Position numbers and translations under genes: made by a program. A stretch of DNA of 64,000 nucleotides from an uncultured Prevotellaceae bacterium. GTDB taxonomy: Bacteria > Bacteroidota > Bacteroidia > Bacteroidales > Bacteroidaceae. The notes below the pieces were generated by a model that ran no database searches, was not told the DNA's origin, and saw only the letters and a program-made list of their open reading frames with translations. Each line of letters opens with the position of its first letter. The stretch's first letter is position 1. The stretch lies in NCBI GenBank assembly GCA_902799905.1, contig CADCCB010000009.1:1-64000 (forward strand), read 5' to 3'. Shown piece after piece: positions 42,325 to 51,348 of the stretch.

Positions 42325-43068
42325 TTAAGATTCTTCGACCAGTTTTCCGGCCCTGACAATGGCATTCCACAGCGAATGACGCGCTTCGGGATTCATCTGT
42401 TGCACCTGCTCAAACAGCCGCCGCATGTCTGTGCGGTGTGTGTCGTGCTCATAGGGGCAATGCTTGAGTTGCTTCTCGTATCCACGCAGTTCGGCATAGC
42501 GGCTGATGTCGCTTTCCTGAACCATGCATAGCGGGCGAATGATGGCAAGGGGCATCTTGCGCAACTTGAGCATCGCAGGCATGGTGTCGAATCGTCCCTG
42601 ATAGAAGATATTCATCAGAGCCGTGTGTAGCAGGTCGTCCTGATGATGTCCCAGCGCGATTTTGTTGCACCCCAGTTCCTGGGCTAGATTGAATATCTGC
42701 TTTCGCCGGTACCACGAGCAGAGAAAGCAGGGAGGCTTGGGTTTGGTTTGAGATTTTTCTAAATCATCATCAAAGCGGGTGGTGACGATATGGAGGGAAA
42801 CACCGAGCGACTTGCTGAACTGCTCGAGATAGTCCGTCGAGGTCTCATAGGCAATGTTTTCCATTCGCACATGAATGGCCTCGACGCTGAAGCGGGGATG
42901 CTCTATACGTGAACGCTTGGCGAGCATCTCCAGCAGGCAGAGGGAATCCTTTCCACCGGAGAGAGCAACGAGCACATGGTCGTCATCCTCAAGGAGATGA
43001 TAGGTGGCAAATGCCTTGACGAAGCGTTCGCGGATGCGTTTTTCAAGAATATCGACTTCGGTAGTCAT
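42325..43068 (-). CDS. ttcA: TtcA-family tRNA 2-thiocytidine synthase
   Basis: 247 residues. PP-loop ATPase motif VALSGGKDSLCLLEML. Iron-sulfur cluster Cys pair PPCFLCSWYRRKQI, and a further Cys in KHCPYEHD. Family members thiolate C32 of tRNAs using ATP, cysteine-derived sulfur and a 4Fe-4S cluster. Close relatives act on other tRNA positions, so the exact base is not certain. It lies 10 bases after the DUF486 gene. Confidence 0.9.
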   Translation of the reverse strand: MTTEVDILEKRIRERFVKAFATYHLLEDDDHVLVALSGGKDSLCLLEMLAKRSRIEHPRFSVEAIHVRMENIAYETSTDYLEQFSKSLGVSLHIVTTRFDDDLEKSQTKPKPPCFLCSWYRRKQIFNLAQELGCNKIALGHHQDDLLHTALMNIFYQGRFDTMPAMLKLRKMPLAIIRPLCMVQESDISRYAELRGYEKQLKHCPYEHDTHRTDMRRLFEQVQQMNPEARHSLWNAIVRAGKLVEES

Positions 43069-43078
43069 GATGTGCCGC

Positions 43079-43447
43079 TCACTTCATAAAGACCAGATAG
43101 ACGGCGCAGATGATGAGCAGGAAGGCGAGAATGTGGTTCCAGTGAAGATGGTTACCCTGGAACATAATGTTGGCGATGATGGCAAAGACCACTAGGGAGA
43201 TGCACTCTTGTACCACCTTCAACTGTACGAGCGAGAAAGGGCCTCCGTTGCCTTCAAATCCCAGTCGGTTGGCTGGCACCTGACAGCAATACTCGAAGAA
43301 GGCGATGGCCCACGAGAACACAATGACCCCGAATAGCGGCCAGTTGCTGCTGGTGCCCGTCTCCTGAAGTTTCAAATGCCCATACCAAGCCAGCGTCATG
43401 AAGACGTTGCTTAGTATGAGCAGTATGATCGTATAAAGTCCGTTCAT
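43079..43447 (-). CDS. DUF486 (DMT) membrane protein
   Basis: 122 residues, four helices. The family signature MTLAWYGHLK and WAIAFFEYCCQVPANRLG are visible, followed by SLVQLKVVQECISLVVFAI. DUF486 is a small drug/metabolite-transporter-like family of unknown substrate. Forms an operon with ttcA. Confidence 0.88.
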   Translation of the reverse strand: MNGLYTIILLILSNVFMTLAWYGHLKLQETGTSSNWPLFGVIVFSWAIAFFEYCCQVPANRLGFEGNGGPFSLVQLKVVQECISLVVFAIIANIMFQGNHLHWNHILAFLLIICAVYLVFMK

Positions 43448-43481
43448 AATCTAAAGTAATAGGTAATAGTGAAAAGTGAAA

Positions 43482-43524
43482 AATTTGCTACCGCACACAG
43501 ACTGATGAAGGGCGGCAGCAAATT
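43482..43524 (-). terminator. Terminator after the Nfn-like gene
   Basis: Stem AATTTGCTACCGC (43482-43494) with GCGGCAGCAAATT (43512-43524), one mismatch, then on the minus strand TTTTTCACTTTT. It ends the ribE-serS-Nfn transcript. AGTGAAAAGTGA-type repeats lie on both sides. Confidence 0.75.
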
Positions 43525-43540
43525 ATTCACTCTTCACTTT

Positions 43541-45901
43541 TCACTTTTCACTTAAATAAGCGTCCATGTTCTGAGCAGCACGGCGACCGTCGCCCATAGC
43601 GAGAATCACCGTTGCACCTCCGCGAACGATGTCACCGCCGGCAAAAATCTCCTTTCGGCTTGACTGCATCTCCTCGCTGACGGCAATGGTGTTCTTGCGA
43701 CCCAGTTCGAGACCCTCAATAGACTTAGGCACGAGCGGGTTTGGCGATACACCAACAGCCACGATGACCTGATCGACATCAAGCGTCAAGGTCTTACCCT
43801 CCACGGGAACGGGGCTGCGGCGGCCAGAGGCATCCGGCTCACCAAGTTCCATCACCTGCAGAACGGCCTGCTTGACAGCACCCGTCTCATCAGCGATGTA
43901 CTCGATAGGATTGTGGAGCGTGAGGAAGTTGATGCCTTCCTCTTTAGCGTGCTTCACCTCTTCGAGACGGGCAGGCATCTCCACCTCAGAACGGCGATAG
44001 ACAAGCGTTACCTCGGCACCCAGACGCTTGGCTGTACGGCATGAGTCCATAGCGGTGTTGCCACCACCAACCACGAGCACGCTCTTGGCAGGGTTCAGCG
44101 GGGTATCGGTCTTGGGGTTAGCAGCATCCATCAGGTTCACACGGGTGAGATACTCGTTGGAGGACATGATGTTGATACTGTTCTCACCAGGGATATTCAT
44201 GAAGTTGGGCAGACCGGCACCAGAGCCTACGAAGATGCCCTTGAAGCCTTGCTTCTCCAAGGTCTCCACGCTGATGGTCTTACCAACAATCACGTCGGTC
44301 TGGAAGTGAACACCCATCTTGGCAAGATTCTCGATTTCTACATCAACGATCTTATTGGGTAGACGGAATTCGGGGATACCGTACTTCAGCACACCGCCAA
44401 TCTCGTGTAAGGCCTCGAAGACATACACGTCGTAGCCCTTCTTCACCATATCACCTGCGAACGAGAGTCCGGCAGGGCCAGAGCCAACGACGGCAATCTT
44501 GATGCCGTTGGCAGGTGCAATCTCAGGCAGACTGATGTTGCCGCTCTCGCGCTCGAAGTCGGCTGCGAAGCGCTCCAGATAGCCGATAGCCACAGCGGGC
44601 TCGTTCATCTTTAGATGGATACATTTGCTCTCGCATTGCTTCTCCTGAGGGCATACACGTCCGCAGACAGCGGGTAGGGCAGAAGTGTTTTTCAGCACCT
44701 TGGCAGCAGCCAAGAACTGTCCGCGCTCGATGTTCTTGATGAACGACGGGATATTGATGTTCACGGGACAGCCCTCTACACAAGTAGGCTTGGCGCAGTC
44801 CAGACAACGCTTGGCTTCGGTCATGGCCATCTCCTTGGTGAGGCCGATATTAACTTCCTCTGTACGAGTGGTAGCACGATATACGGGGTCGAGTTCGGGC
44901 ATCACCACACGCTCAATCTGCGTGCGCTCCTTCGGCTTCATGGAAGCACGAAGTTCCTTACGCCACTCTGCGTCGCGATCAGTCAAGACATCAATCGTAT
45001 CGTTGGTAGGATCAGCATCCATTACGACATCGGTGGTCTTCTCGCTTGTTGCGACTGAGTCGCAACATACTGAATCTAGATGCTCCTCATAGTGAGCCAG
45101 TTCTTCCTGCTCCTCACGCTTGAAGGTTCCCATGCGCTTGAACATCTCGTCCCAGTCAACCAGGGCTCCGTCAAATTCAGGACCGTCGATGCAGACGAAC
45201 TTGGTCTTGCCTCCGATGGTGAGTCGGCAGGCGCCACACATTCCCGTACCATCGACCATGATGGTGTTCAGCGATACCTCGCAGGGGATGTTATGCTTCT
45301 GGGCGGTGAGGTTCGAGAACTTCATCATGATGGGAGGGCCAATGGCGAATACTTTGTCCACATGAGGCTCCTGCTCGATGAATTTCTCAATACCAACGGT
45401 CACCACGCCTTTTTCGCCGTAACTGCCGTCATCGGTCATGATGATAACCTCGTCTGAACTCTCGCGTACCTTATCTTCAAGGATAATCAGGTCCTTCGAA
45501 CGTCCAGCCATCACAGACAGCACACGGTTGCCTGCGGCCTTCAGGGCCTGAATGATGGGCAGCATGGGAGCGACGCCCAGTCCACCACCGGCACATACCA
45601 CGGTGCCGTAGTTCTCAATCTTGGTGGGATTGCCCAGCGGGCCTACCACGTCTGTCACATAATCGCCCACATTCAGGGCGCAGAGTTTCTTCGATGAGAG
45701 TCCCACCATCTGCACAACCAGTGTGATAGTGCCCTTCTCGATGTCGGCGGCAGCAATGGTCAGCGGCATGCGTTCACCTTTCTTTCCGACGCGTACAATG
45801 ACGAAGTTACCCGCCTTGCGGCTCTTGGCAATCAGCGGAGCCTCAATCTCAAAAAGGAAGACCTTTTCAGAGAACTGCTCCTTTCTTATAATCTTGTTCA
45901 T
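43541..45901 (-). CDS. Nfn-type fused reductase (PyrK-like + GltD-like)
   Basis: 786 residues. Residues 1-about 260 are a ferredoxin-NAD(P) reductase/PyrK-like domain with an iron-sulfur site (GTGMCGACRLTIGGKTKFVC). The rest is glutamate-synthase small-subunit-like: ferredoxin Cys motifs CLDCAKPTCVEGCPVNIN and CGRVCPQEKQCESKCIHLK, FAD motif VVGSGPAGLSFAGD and NADPH motif VVGGGNTAMDSCRTAKRLG. This NfnA-NfnB fusion is often annotated as dihydroorotate dehydrogenase electron-transfer/glutamate synthase; no large GltB partner is present. Electron bifurcation between NADH, NADPH and ferredoxin would match the Rnf pump. A linker near residues 275-315 holds the palindrome at 45047-45067. Confidence 0.93.
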   Translation of the reverse strand: MNKIIRKEQFSEKVFLFEIEAPLIAKSRKAGNFVIVRVGKKGERMPLTIAAADIEKGTITLVVQMVGLSSKKLCALNVGDYVTDVVGPLGNPTKIENYGTVVCAGGGLGVAPMLPIIQALKAAGNRVLSVMAGRSKDLIILEDKVRESSDEVIIMTDDGSYGEKGVVTVGIEKFIEQEPHVDKVFAIGPPIMMKFSNLTAQKHNIPCEVSLNTIMVDGTGMCGACRLTIGGKTKFVCIDGPEFDGALVDWDEMFKRMGTFKREEQEELAHYEEHLDSVCCDSVATSEKTTDVVMDADPTNDTIDVLTDRDAEWRKELRASMKPKERTQIERVVMPELDPVYRATTRTEEVNIGLTKEMAMTEAKRCLDCAKPTCVEGCPVNINIPSFIKNIERGQFLAAAKVLKNTSALPAVCGRVCPQEKQCESKCIHLKMNEPAVAIGYLERFAADFERESGNISLPEIAPANGIKIAVVGSGPAGLSFAGDMVKKGYDVYVFEALHEIGGVLKYGIPEFRLPNKIVDVEIENLAKMGVHFQTDVIVGKTISVETLEKQGFKGIFVGSGAGLPNFMNIPGENSINIMSSNEYLTRVNLMDAANPKTDTPLNPAKSVLVVGGGNTAMDSCRTAKRLGAEVTLVYRRSEVEMPARLEEVKHAKEEGINFLTLHNPIEYIADETGAVKQAVLQVMELGEPDASGRRSPVPVEGKTLTLDVDQVIVAVGVSPNPLVPKSIEGLELGRKNTIAVSEEMQSSRKEIFAGGDIVRGGATVILAMGDGRRAAQNMDAYLSEK
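45047..45067. repeat. REP-like palindrome in the Nfn-like gene
   Basis: TGTTGCGACT (45047-45056), one central G, then its exact complement to 45067. It codes part of a Cys/Ser-rich linker (DSVCCDSVATSEKTT). The core matches the mnmE element (TGCGACTGA then TCGCA). Confidence 0.75.
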
Positions 45902-45917
45902 ATCTGTTTAGTGTTGA

Positions 45918-47237
45918 TTAGTCAATGATTTCGAATCCTGTGTAGGGAACGAGGGCTGCAGGAATCTTGATGCCATTCTCCGTCTGGTTGTTTTCCAACA
46001 GGGCAGCAACGATGCGCGGCAGAGCGAGAGCCGAACCGTTGAGCGTGTGACAGAGTTCTGTCTTCTTGGTGTCCTCACGACGATAACGGCACTTCAAGCG
46101 GTTGGCCTGATATGTGTCGAAGTTTGATACGCTTGATACCTCGAGCCAGCGGCCTTGAGCCTCGCTGTATACTTCGAAGTCGTAGCAGATGGCGCTCGTG
46201 AAACTCTGGTCACCACCACAGAGCAGCAGGATGCGATAGGGCAATTCGAGTTTCTTCAGAAGTCCCTCAACATGCTCCAGCATCTCTTTGTGGCTCTCCT
46301 TCGAGTGCTCAGGCTTGTCGATGCGTACGATCTCAATCTTCGAGAACTCATGCAGGCGGTTCAGACCACGCACATCCTTGCCATAGGAGCCAGCCTCACG
46401 ACGGAAGCACTCTGTGTAAGCGCAGTTCTTGATAGGCAGATCCTTCTCATCGAGAATCACGTCACGATAGATATTGGTGACGGGAACCTCGGCTGTAGGG
46501 ATGAGATAGAAGTCGTCTACCTCGCAGTGGTACATCTGGCCCTCCTTGTCAGGCAATTGACCTGTACCGTAACCTGATGCGGCGTTGACCACTGTGGGCG
46601 GCATAATCTCTGTATATCCGCTCTTGTTGGCCTCGGCCAGGAAGAAGTTGATGAGCGCACGCTGCAACTGTGCTCCCTTGCCGATGTAGACAGGGAATCC
46701 TGCGCCTGTGATCTTCACACCCAGGTCAAAGTCGATGAGGTTGTACTTCTTTGCCAGTTCCCAGTGGGGCAGGGGATTTGCGATGCCCAGCGAGGGATTG
46801 ACATTCCAGTTGCCCACGGTATCGGCCTCTGTACACTCCTTAAGGTTCGACTTCACCACGTGGTTGTCCTCAGCGGCAGCACCCTCTGGTACTTCGTCAT
46901 AGGGGATGTTGGGTATCTGGCAGAGCAGGCGCGTCATCTCTTCTTGTGCGTCGTTCATCTGCTGCTCCAACTGCTTGTTGGTCTCCTTCATCTCTGAGAC
47001 TTTAGCCTTGATGGACTCAGCCTCTTCTTTCTTGCCTTCCTTCATGAGGCCACCAATCTGGGCGGCCATCTTCTTGGCTTCTGACAGGTTCTGGTCCAAC
47101 TGCTGCTGAGCCTCACGACGGCGTTTGTCTACGGCCAGCACTTCATCGATGGCTTCGCGAGCCCCTTTGAAGTGCTTCTTCTCCAAACCGCGAATCACGC
47201 GGTCGGTTTCCTCTGTAATGAGTTTAAGTGTAAGCAT
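45918..47237 (-). CDS. serS: Seryl-tRNA synthetase
   Basis: 439 residues. Residues 1-about 110 form the long coiled-coil arm that grips the serine tRNA extra arm (ending EEEAESIKAKVSEMKETNKQ). The class II core shows motif 2 FRREAGSYGKDVRGL and motif 3 ALALPRIVAALLENNQ. Charges tRNA-Ser and tRNA-Sec. Middle gene of ribE-serS-Nfn (25- and 16-base gaps). Confidence 0.97.
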   Translation of the reverse strand: MLTLKLITEETDRVIRGLEKKHFKGAREAIDEVLAVDKRRREAQQQLDQNLSEAKKMAAQIGGLMKEGKKEEAESIKAKVSEMKETNKQLEQQMNDAQEEMTRLLCQIPNIPYDEVPEGAAAEDNHVVKSNLKECTEADTVGNWNVNPSLGIANPLPHWELAKKYNLIDFDLGVKITGAGFPVYIGKGAQLQRALINFFLAEANKSGYTEIMPPTVVNAASGYGTGQLPDKEGQMYHCEVDDFYLIPTAEVPVTNIYRDVILDEKDLPIKNCAYTECFRREAGSYGKDVRGLNRLHEFSKIEIVRIDKPEHSKESHKEMLEHVEGLLKKLELPYRILLLCGGDQSFTSAICYDFEVYSEAQGRWLEVSSVSNFDTYQANRLKCRYRREDTKKTELCHTLNGSALALPRIVAALLENNQTENGIKIPAALVPYTGFEIID

Positions 47238-47262
47238 GATGATATATTATGTTTTTATGATT

Positions 47263-47862
47263 TTACAATTGCTGCAGGCGTGCAATATATTTGCCAAGGA
47301 TGTCGAACTCAATGTTAACCACCGTTCCAACATGGATGTCCTGAAAGTTGGTGTGCTCCATTGTGTAGGGGATGATAGCCACCTGGAAGGAGTTGGCAGT
47401 AGGGTTGCAAACGGTGAGCGACACACCATTGACGGTAACTGAGCCTTTGTCGACGGTGAAATAGCCGTGACGTGCCATCTCTGGGTTCTCGGGGTATTCG
47501 AAGGTGAAATAGGTGGAACCATTGGCATCTTCTGTTGCCGTGCAGGTGGCAGTTTGGTCTACGTGTCCCTGAACGATGTGTCCGTCCAGTCGTCCGTTCA
47601 TCAGCATGGAGCGTTCCACGTTGACTTTGTCTCCCACGCGCAACAGTCCGAGGTTGGTTCGTTCCAGCGTCTCCTTCATAGCCGTTACCACGTAGTTTTG
47701 GCCCTCGATGCTGACCACGGTGAGGCATACGCCGTTGTGGGCCACGCTCTGGTCGATGCGCAGTTCGCTAGTGAACGAACAGGTGAGCGTGAAGTCTATG
47801 TTGTCCCTGTCGTGGCGTATATCGACGACGGTGGCAAATTCTTCTATAATTCCAGAAAACAT
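47263..47862 (-). CDS. ribE: Riboflavin synthase alpha chain
   Basis: 199 residues, the normal size for the lumazine-binding trimer. It makes riboflavin from two molecules of 6,7-dimethyl-8-ribityllumazine. It starts MFSGIIEEFATVV and has two lumazine-binding repeats (VAHNGVCLTVV and VTVNGVSLTV, each with the conserved G[VS][CS]LTV core). The usual FMN riboswitch was looked for in front of it and not found. Confidence 0.96.
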   Translation of the reverse strand: MFSGIIEEFATVVDIRHDRDNIDFTLTCSFTSELRIDQSVAHNGVCLTVVSIEGQNYVVTAMKETLERTNLGLLRVGDKVNVERSMLMNGRLDGHIVQGHVDQTATCTATEDANGSTYFTFEYPENPEMARHGYFTVDKGSVTVNGVSLTVCNPTANSFQVAIIPYTMEHTNFQDIHVGTVVNIEFDILGKYIARLQQL

Positions 47863-47934
47863 TTTTCTTAACTCCTAATTCTTAATCGGCTTGCCGATAA
47901 CTCTTAATTCTTATATCTTAATTCTTAATTCAAA

Positions 47935-48122
47935 AAGCGGGGCCGCCAGAGTGATGTGATGAAAACTCCTTTATCACAGGTTGGGGGCGCTCTCCGTCTT
48001 TGTAATCCACCGGCATTCGTGATTTGATGCTTGGTTAGTGGCCCGCCATTGACAAGAGAAGACAGCCCTGGTTTTCAACGAAATTTGATGAGTATCCCGA
48101 TCGAACCGAGACGGCCCCTTTT
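47935..48122. ncRNA. Candidate structured RNA, strand unresolved
   Basis: In the 262-base gap between the propeller regulator and ribE. GGGGCCG (47940-47946) and CGGCCCC (about 48112-48118) at the two ends can pair and enclose about 165 bases; T-rich tails follow on both strands (CTTTTT on minus, CCCCTTTTCTTT on plus). GC-rich inside, with AT-rich TAATTCTTAA repeats on its left. No promoter of the usual type is visible on either strand. No known RNA family is recognised. Confidence 0.3.
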
Positions 48123-48124
48123 CT

Positions 48125-51100
48125 TTATTCTATTATCTCATATTCATCTGTATCTTCTTTTTGCTTCTTTTCCCGATATTGCTCGGGCGACATTTTCAGT
48201 TTTATGGTGAACGCCAGTTCAAACTGGTCGCGGTCGGTGAAGCCAGTCATCTGACATATCTCGTCAACGGATTTTTCGGTCTCTTCCAGGAACTCGCGTG
48301 CCTTGGATATGCGGAAGTCGTTGAGGAACTGCCGTGGCGACTTGTCGGCAATGGCTTTGAGTTCCTCAATAAACTCTGCACGGCTCATGTCCGTGGATTC
48401 CGTCATCTCATCCTCGCTGGCGTTAGGATCGCTGTAGTGGTTGTCAAGCCATGTCATGAGTTGCACCATGAAAGTGTAGCCGCTCTTGCGGTGGATGAGC
48501 ATCGGGTCTTGCTCGAACTCATCGTGGCCGCTCCCAGTCATCTTGTTCTGAGGATGGTTGATTCTGCTGAGTTTGCGCTTGATTTGGTTCTGTCGCAAGA
48601 AGAGCAGCCAGATGCAAAGAATAATGGCACCGATGATGTAGAGCCAGATGGACAGTGACGAGTGGAAGAACGACGATGGTACGACGATTTCTATCTCCAA
48701 CTGGTCTTTCATCTCGGGTGACTCCTGCAGGAAAGCCTGCACAATCAGTCGGTAAGTGCCTCCTGGCAGGTTGTAGTAGGTGGCCGTCCGGCTCTTGTCG
48801 CTGTATCGCCATTCGTCTTCGTATCCTTCGAGCATGTACTGGTAGTGTACGCGATGCTGTAGGCGATAGTCGAGCGATGCGAATCGGAACTTGATTTCCG
48901 ACGGTCTCTTCTTCAGCACCACCTTGCGGGCTTCAGGCACGTAGTAATCGAAGTCGTCGGTGAATCGTGGACTCTGCAGCACACCGTCCATCCAGAAGTC
49001 TGTAAGGTGCAATTTAAGCATCGATCCTGCCGTTGTCTTCAGTTTTTCCTGGTCGATGATGTAATAGCCGTTGAGTGTACCGAAGAGTATTCTGCCGTCA
49101 GGGAGTGTGATGGCCGATGACTCCGAGCACATGGTCTCATCGACACCCTCAAGTCTCGAATAGGTAGAGATAATGCGCTTCTCACGGTTGAACGAGCATA
49201 TCATATAGTCGGTGGAGAACCACAAAGAGCCGTTTTTGTCGAACGTGATGCTCTTGACTCCGTCAGAAGGCAGACCGTCACTAACACCGAAGTTCTCGAA
49301 GAGTATGTGTCCCTGACTGTCCTTGCCTATTTCGTGTGACAGACCACCGCTGTTGGTGCCTAGCCAGATGGTGCCCAGCGAGTCGGTGTTCATGCATACG
49401 ATGTCGTGCGAGCGCATAATCATGTCTGGCTTCTCGTAAGAAGGTTCCATCTTGGCGGCTGTGATGTCGTTGCCTTTTTTCGTTAGCAGAAGCAGTCCGT
49501 CGGTTGTTCCAGCCCATACTGTGCCCTCTCGGTCGATGGCTATGGCGCGAACCTTGCGGAAGGCCGACTGCGGATAGCCGGTTATCTCGTCGGCGCGGAT
49601 GAAGCGTTCGCTACCCTTGGGCATCATGTTGACACCGCCGCCGTAGGTGGCCACCCAGATGTTGCCCTCGGCATCTTCCACGGTCTGATAGGCGTGGTTA
49701 TCGCCAAGCGAGTGTTCATCGCTGTCGTCGTGGCAGTAGTTGCGAATGTTATAGCCACTGCCTGTATGCGTCATTTTGAAAAGGCCGTTGTCTTTCGACG
49801 ATAGCCAGATGTTGCCCTTGCTGTCGGTAGAGATGCCGTAGATGCGGCCTATCTGCCGACCTTGACTGTCGCTTGATATCTCCTGTTTGCTACCGTCGTC
49901 ACCAATAAGGAAGAGAGCGCCTTTCTTGTTGCCAATGAGCAAGGAGTGCCGCTGCTTATCGTAGAACATGGCGCGTATCTCGTTGCTGAGCGTCGAGGCA
50001 TCGTTGACCACCAGTTGGCGTCTCTCAATGATGTTCTTTAAGATTTCTAGTTTCTCCAGTCCTTGCCGGCTGGTCGATTCCCATACCACTCCCTCCTTGA
50101 GTTCTAGGAAGGCATAGACCGTGTTGGAGAGGCTCCATTCGCTCTCCGGCGAGTTATAGAAGTACCGGAACTGGTCGGTCTCTCTGTCGTAGTAACCGTA
50201 GCCACCGTGGTTCAGTCGAGCCCATACCGTACCCTCTACCTCATTGAATTCTCCGCCGTAGCCGTCGTAGTCGGGAAACTTGACTTCTTGTACGAACATC
50301 TTCTCCTTCATGGTCTTGGGATCCAAGTAACACACGCCGACCCGTGTGTCAGAGAACCATATCAGGCCGTGCGAGTCGGCAAACACTCTGTTGATGGGCT
50401 CTCCAGTGGCCCTCAGTTGTTGCGGTTCCTGTCCATAAGCAAATGCAACGATCTTGCCAGATTCGGTGCCGGCATAGATATTGAAACCGTCGGAGAAGAT
50501 GCTGTTGATATGTTCGTCAAGGAAGTAGCCCTTGCGCTCCACGCTCAGGTTTTCTACATCCATGCGGTGTATGCCTTGGTCGGTGGCCAGCCAGATGTCG
50601 TTCTGATAGCCCTCTGCCATGTCTGTCACCTTCAGTTCGCTGGTCGTGACGAGTTGTGCTTTCAGACCTTGATTGTCCAAACGCAGTTTGTAGATACCCA
50701 CGCCGTCGACCACTGCCAGCACATCGCCGTTGCTGATGACGGTTAGGGGAATGCTAATTTGGAAATCCTCGCTGCCTGCTATACCTTCGAATGGATTGAT
50801 GATGCGGTCTTCGCTGCGCTTCATGACGAAAATGCGATGGTCGTACATATTCATCCATACATTTTGCGACTTGTCGATGGCCAGCGACGAGATGCGGTTG
50901 TGCAAGTTGGGTATTTGGCTGGTGGCACCAGTCTCGTAGGTGTAGAAATCATAGCCGTCGAAGCGGTTCAGTCCATTCCAGGTGGCTATCCACAGAAAAC
51001 CGTAGTCATCCTGACGGATTTTCGATATGGCATTACTGCTCAGTCCGTTGTCGGTGGAGTAGTGCGTGAGCGATGCCTGGAAGGTCTGTGCACAAGCATT

Positions 51101-51172
51101 TCCTGCAACGACGAGTGCCGCCGTTGCAAGTATCGTTGCCAGTATTGCGCTATATCTGTTTCGACCCATCAA
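48125..51172 (-). CDS. Membrane propeller sensor with AraC output, no kinase
   Basis: 1015 residues. A signal/anchor (ILATILATAALVVAGNACA) precedes two-component-regulator propeller repeats to about 700, for example GLSSNAISKIRQDDYGFLWI, GTVWAGTTDGLLLL and GTIWLGTNSGGLS. A Y_Y_Y domain follows (RFASLDYRLQHRVHYQYMLE), then one membrane helix about 843-866 (LSIWLYIIGAIILCIWLLFL), and finally an AraC-type HTH about 905-1005 (ISKAREFLEETEKSVDEICQ). The histidine kinase and receiver modules of hybrid HTCS regulators are missing, so it is a one-component, membrane-spanning regulator. The ligand is unknown; no PUL gene sits next to it. Confidence 0.9.
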   Translation of the reverse strand: MMGRNRYSAILATILATAALVVAGNACAQTFQASLTHYSTDNGLSSNAISKIRQDDYGFLWIATWNGLNRFDGYDFYTYETGATSQIPNLHNRISSLAIDKSQNVWMNMYDHRIFVMKRSEDRIINPFEGIAGSEDFQISIPLTVISNGDVLAVVDGVGIYKLRLDNQGLKAQLVTTSELKVTDMAEGYQNDIWLATDQGIHRMDVENLSVERKGYFLDEHINSIFSDGFNIYAGTESGKIVAFAYGQEPQQLRATGEPINRVFADSHGLIWFSDTRVGVCYLDPKTMKEKMFVQEVKFPDYDGYGGEFNEVEGTVWARLNHGGYGYYDRETDQFRYFYNSPESEWSLSNTVYAFLELKEGVVWESTSRQGLEKLEILKNIIERRQLVVNDASTLSNEIRAMFYDKQRHSLLIGNKKGALFLIGDDGSKQEISSDSQGRQIGRIYGISTDSKGNIWLSSKDNGLFKMTHTGSGYNIRNYCHDDSDEHSLGDNHAYQTVEDAEGNIWVATYGGGVNMMPKGSERFIRADEITGYPQSAFRKVRAIAIDREGTVWAGTTDGLLLLTKKGNDITAAKMEPSYEKPDMIMRSHDIVCMNTDSLGTIWLGTNSGGLSHEIGKDSQGHILFENFGVSDGLPSDGVKSITFDKNGSLWFSTDYMICSFNREKRIISTYSRLEGVDETMCSESSAITLPDGRILFGTLNGYYIIDQEKLKTTAGSMLKLHLTDFWMDGVLQSPRFTDDFDYYVPEARKVVLKKRPSEIKFRFASLDYRLQHRVHYQYMLEGYEDEWRYSDKSRTATYYNLPGGTYRLIVQAFLQESPEMKDQLEIEIVVPSSFFHSSLSIWLYIIGAIILCIWLLFLRQNQIKRKLSRINHPQNKMTGSGHDEFEQDPMLIHRKSGYTFMVQLMTWLDNHYSDPNASEDEMTESTDMSRAEFIEELKAIADKSPRQFLNDFRISKAREFLEETEKSVDEICQMTGFTDRDQFELAFTIKLKMSPEQYREKKQKEDTDEYEIIE

Positions 51173-51197
51173 TTTGCAAGTTTTCTCTTACGGGCTT

Positions 51198-51205
51198 CAA
51201 AGGTA
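51198..51205 (-). promoter_or_regulatory. -7 box of the propeller regulator gene
   Basis: TACCTTTG on the minus strand, 25 bases before the ATG. No clear -33 box. Confidence 0.5.
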
Positions 51206-51275
51206 CAAAGAATAGTTCATAGTTAAGAGTCCATAATTCATAGTTGAATTTGTTTTTTTGATTATTTAACAGAAA

Positions 51276-51305
51276 AGAGGGCAAATTCCAAAGAATCAGC
51301 CCTCT
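51276..51305 (-). terminator. Terminator after gdhA
   Basis: AGAGGGC (51276-51282) pairs with GCCCTCT (51299-51305); 16-base loop. On the minus strand it is followed by TTTTCTGTT. Separates gdhA from the regulator gene. Confidence 0.65.
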
Positions 51306-51348
51306 CGTATCTTGTCATAGTTCAAACTATGAACCCTTCATTCTGAAC

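Noticed and set aside
47935..48122. tmRNA, because the minus strand starts GGGGCCGTCTCGGTTCGA
   Set aside because: Only the first bases resemble tmRNA; there is no tag frame, the length is too short and no tRNA-like 3' end is present.
47863..48124. FMN riboswitch in front of ribE
   Set aside because: The conserved AGGGU / GGCGGU / CCGCGA-type blocks of the RFN element are not found in order on the minus strand.
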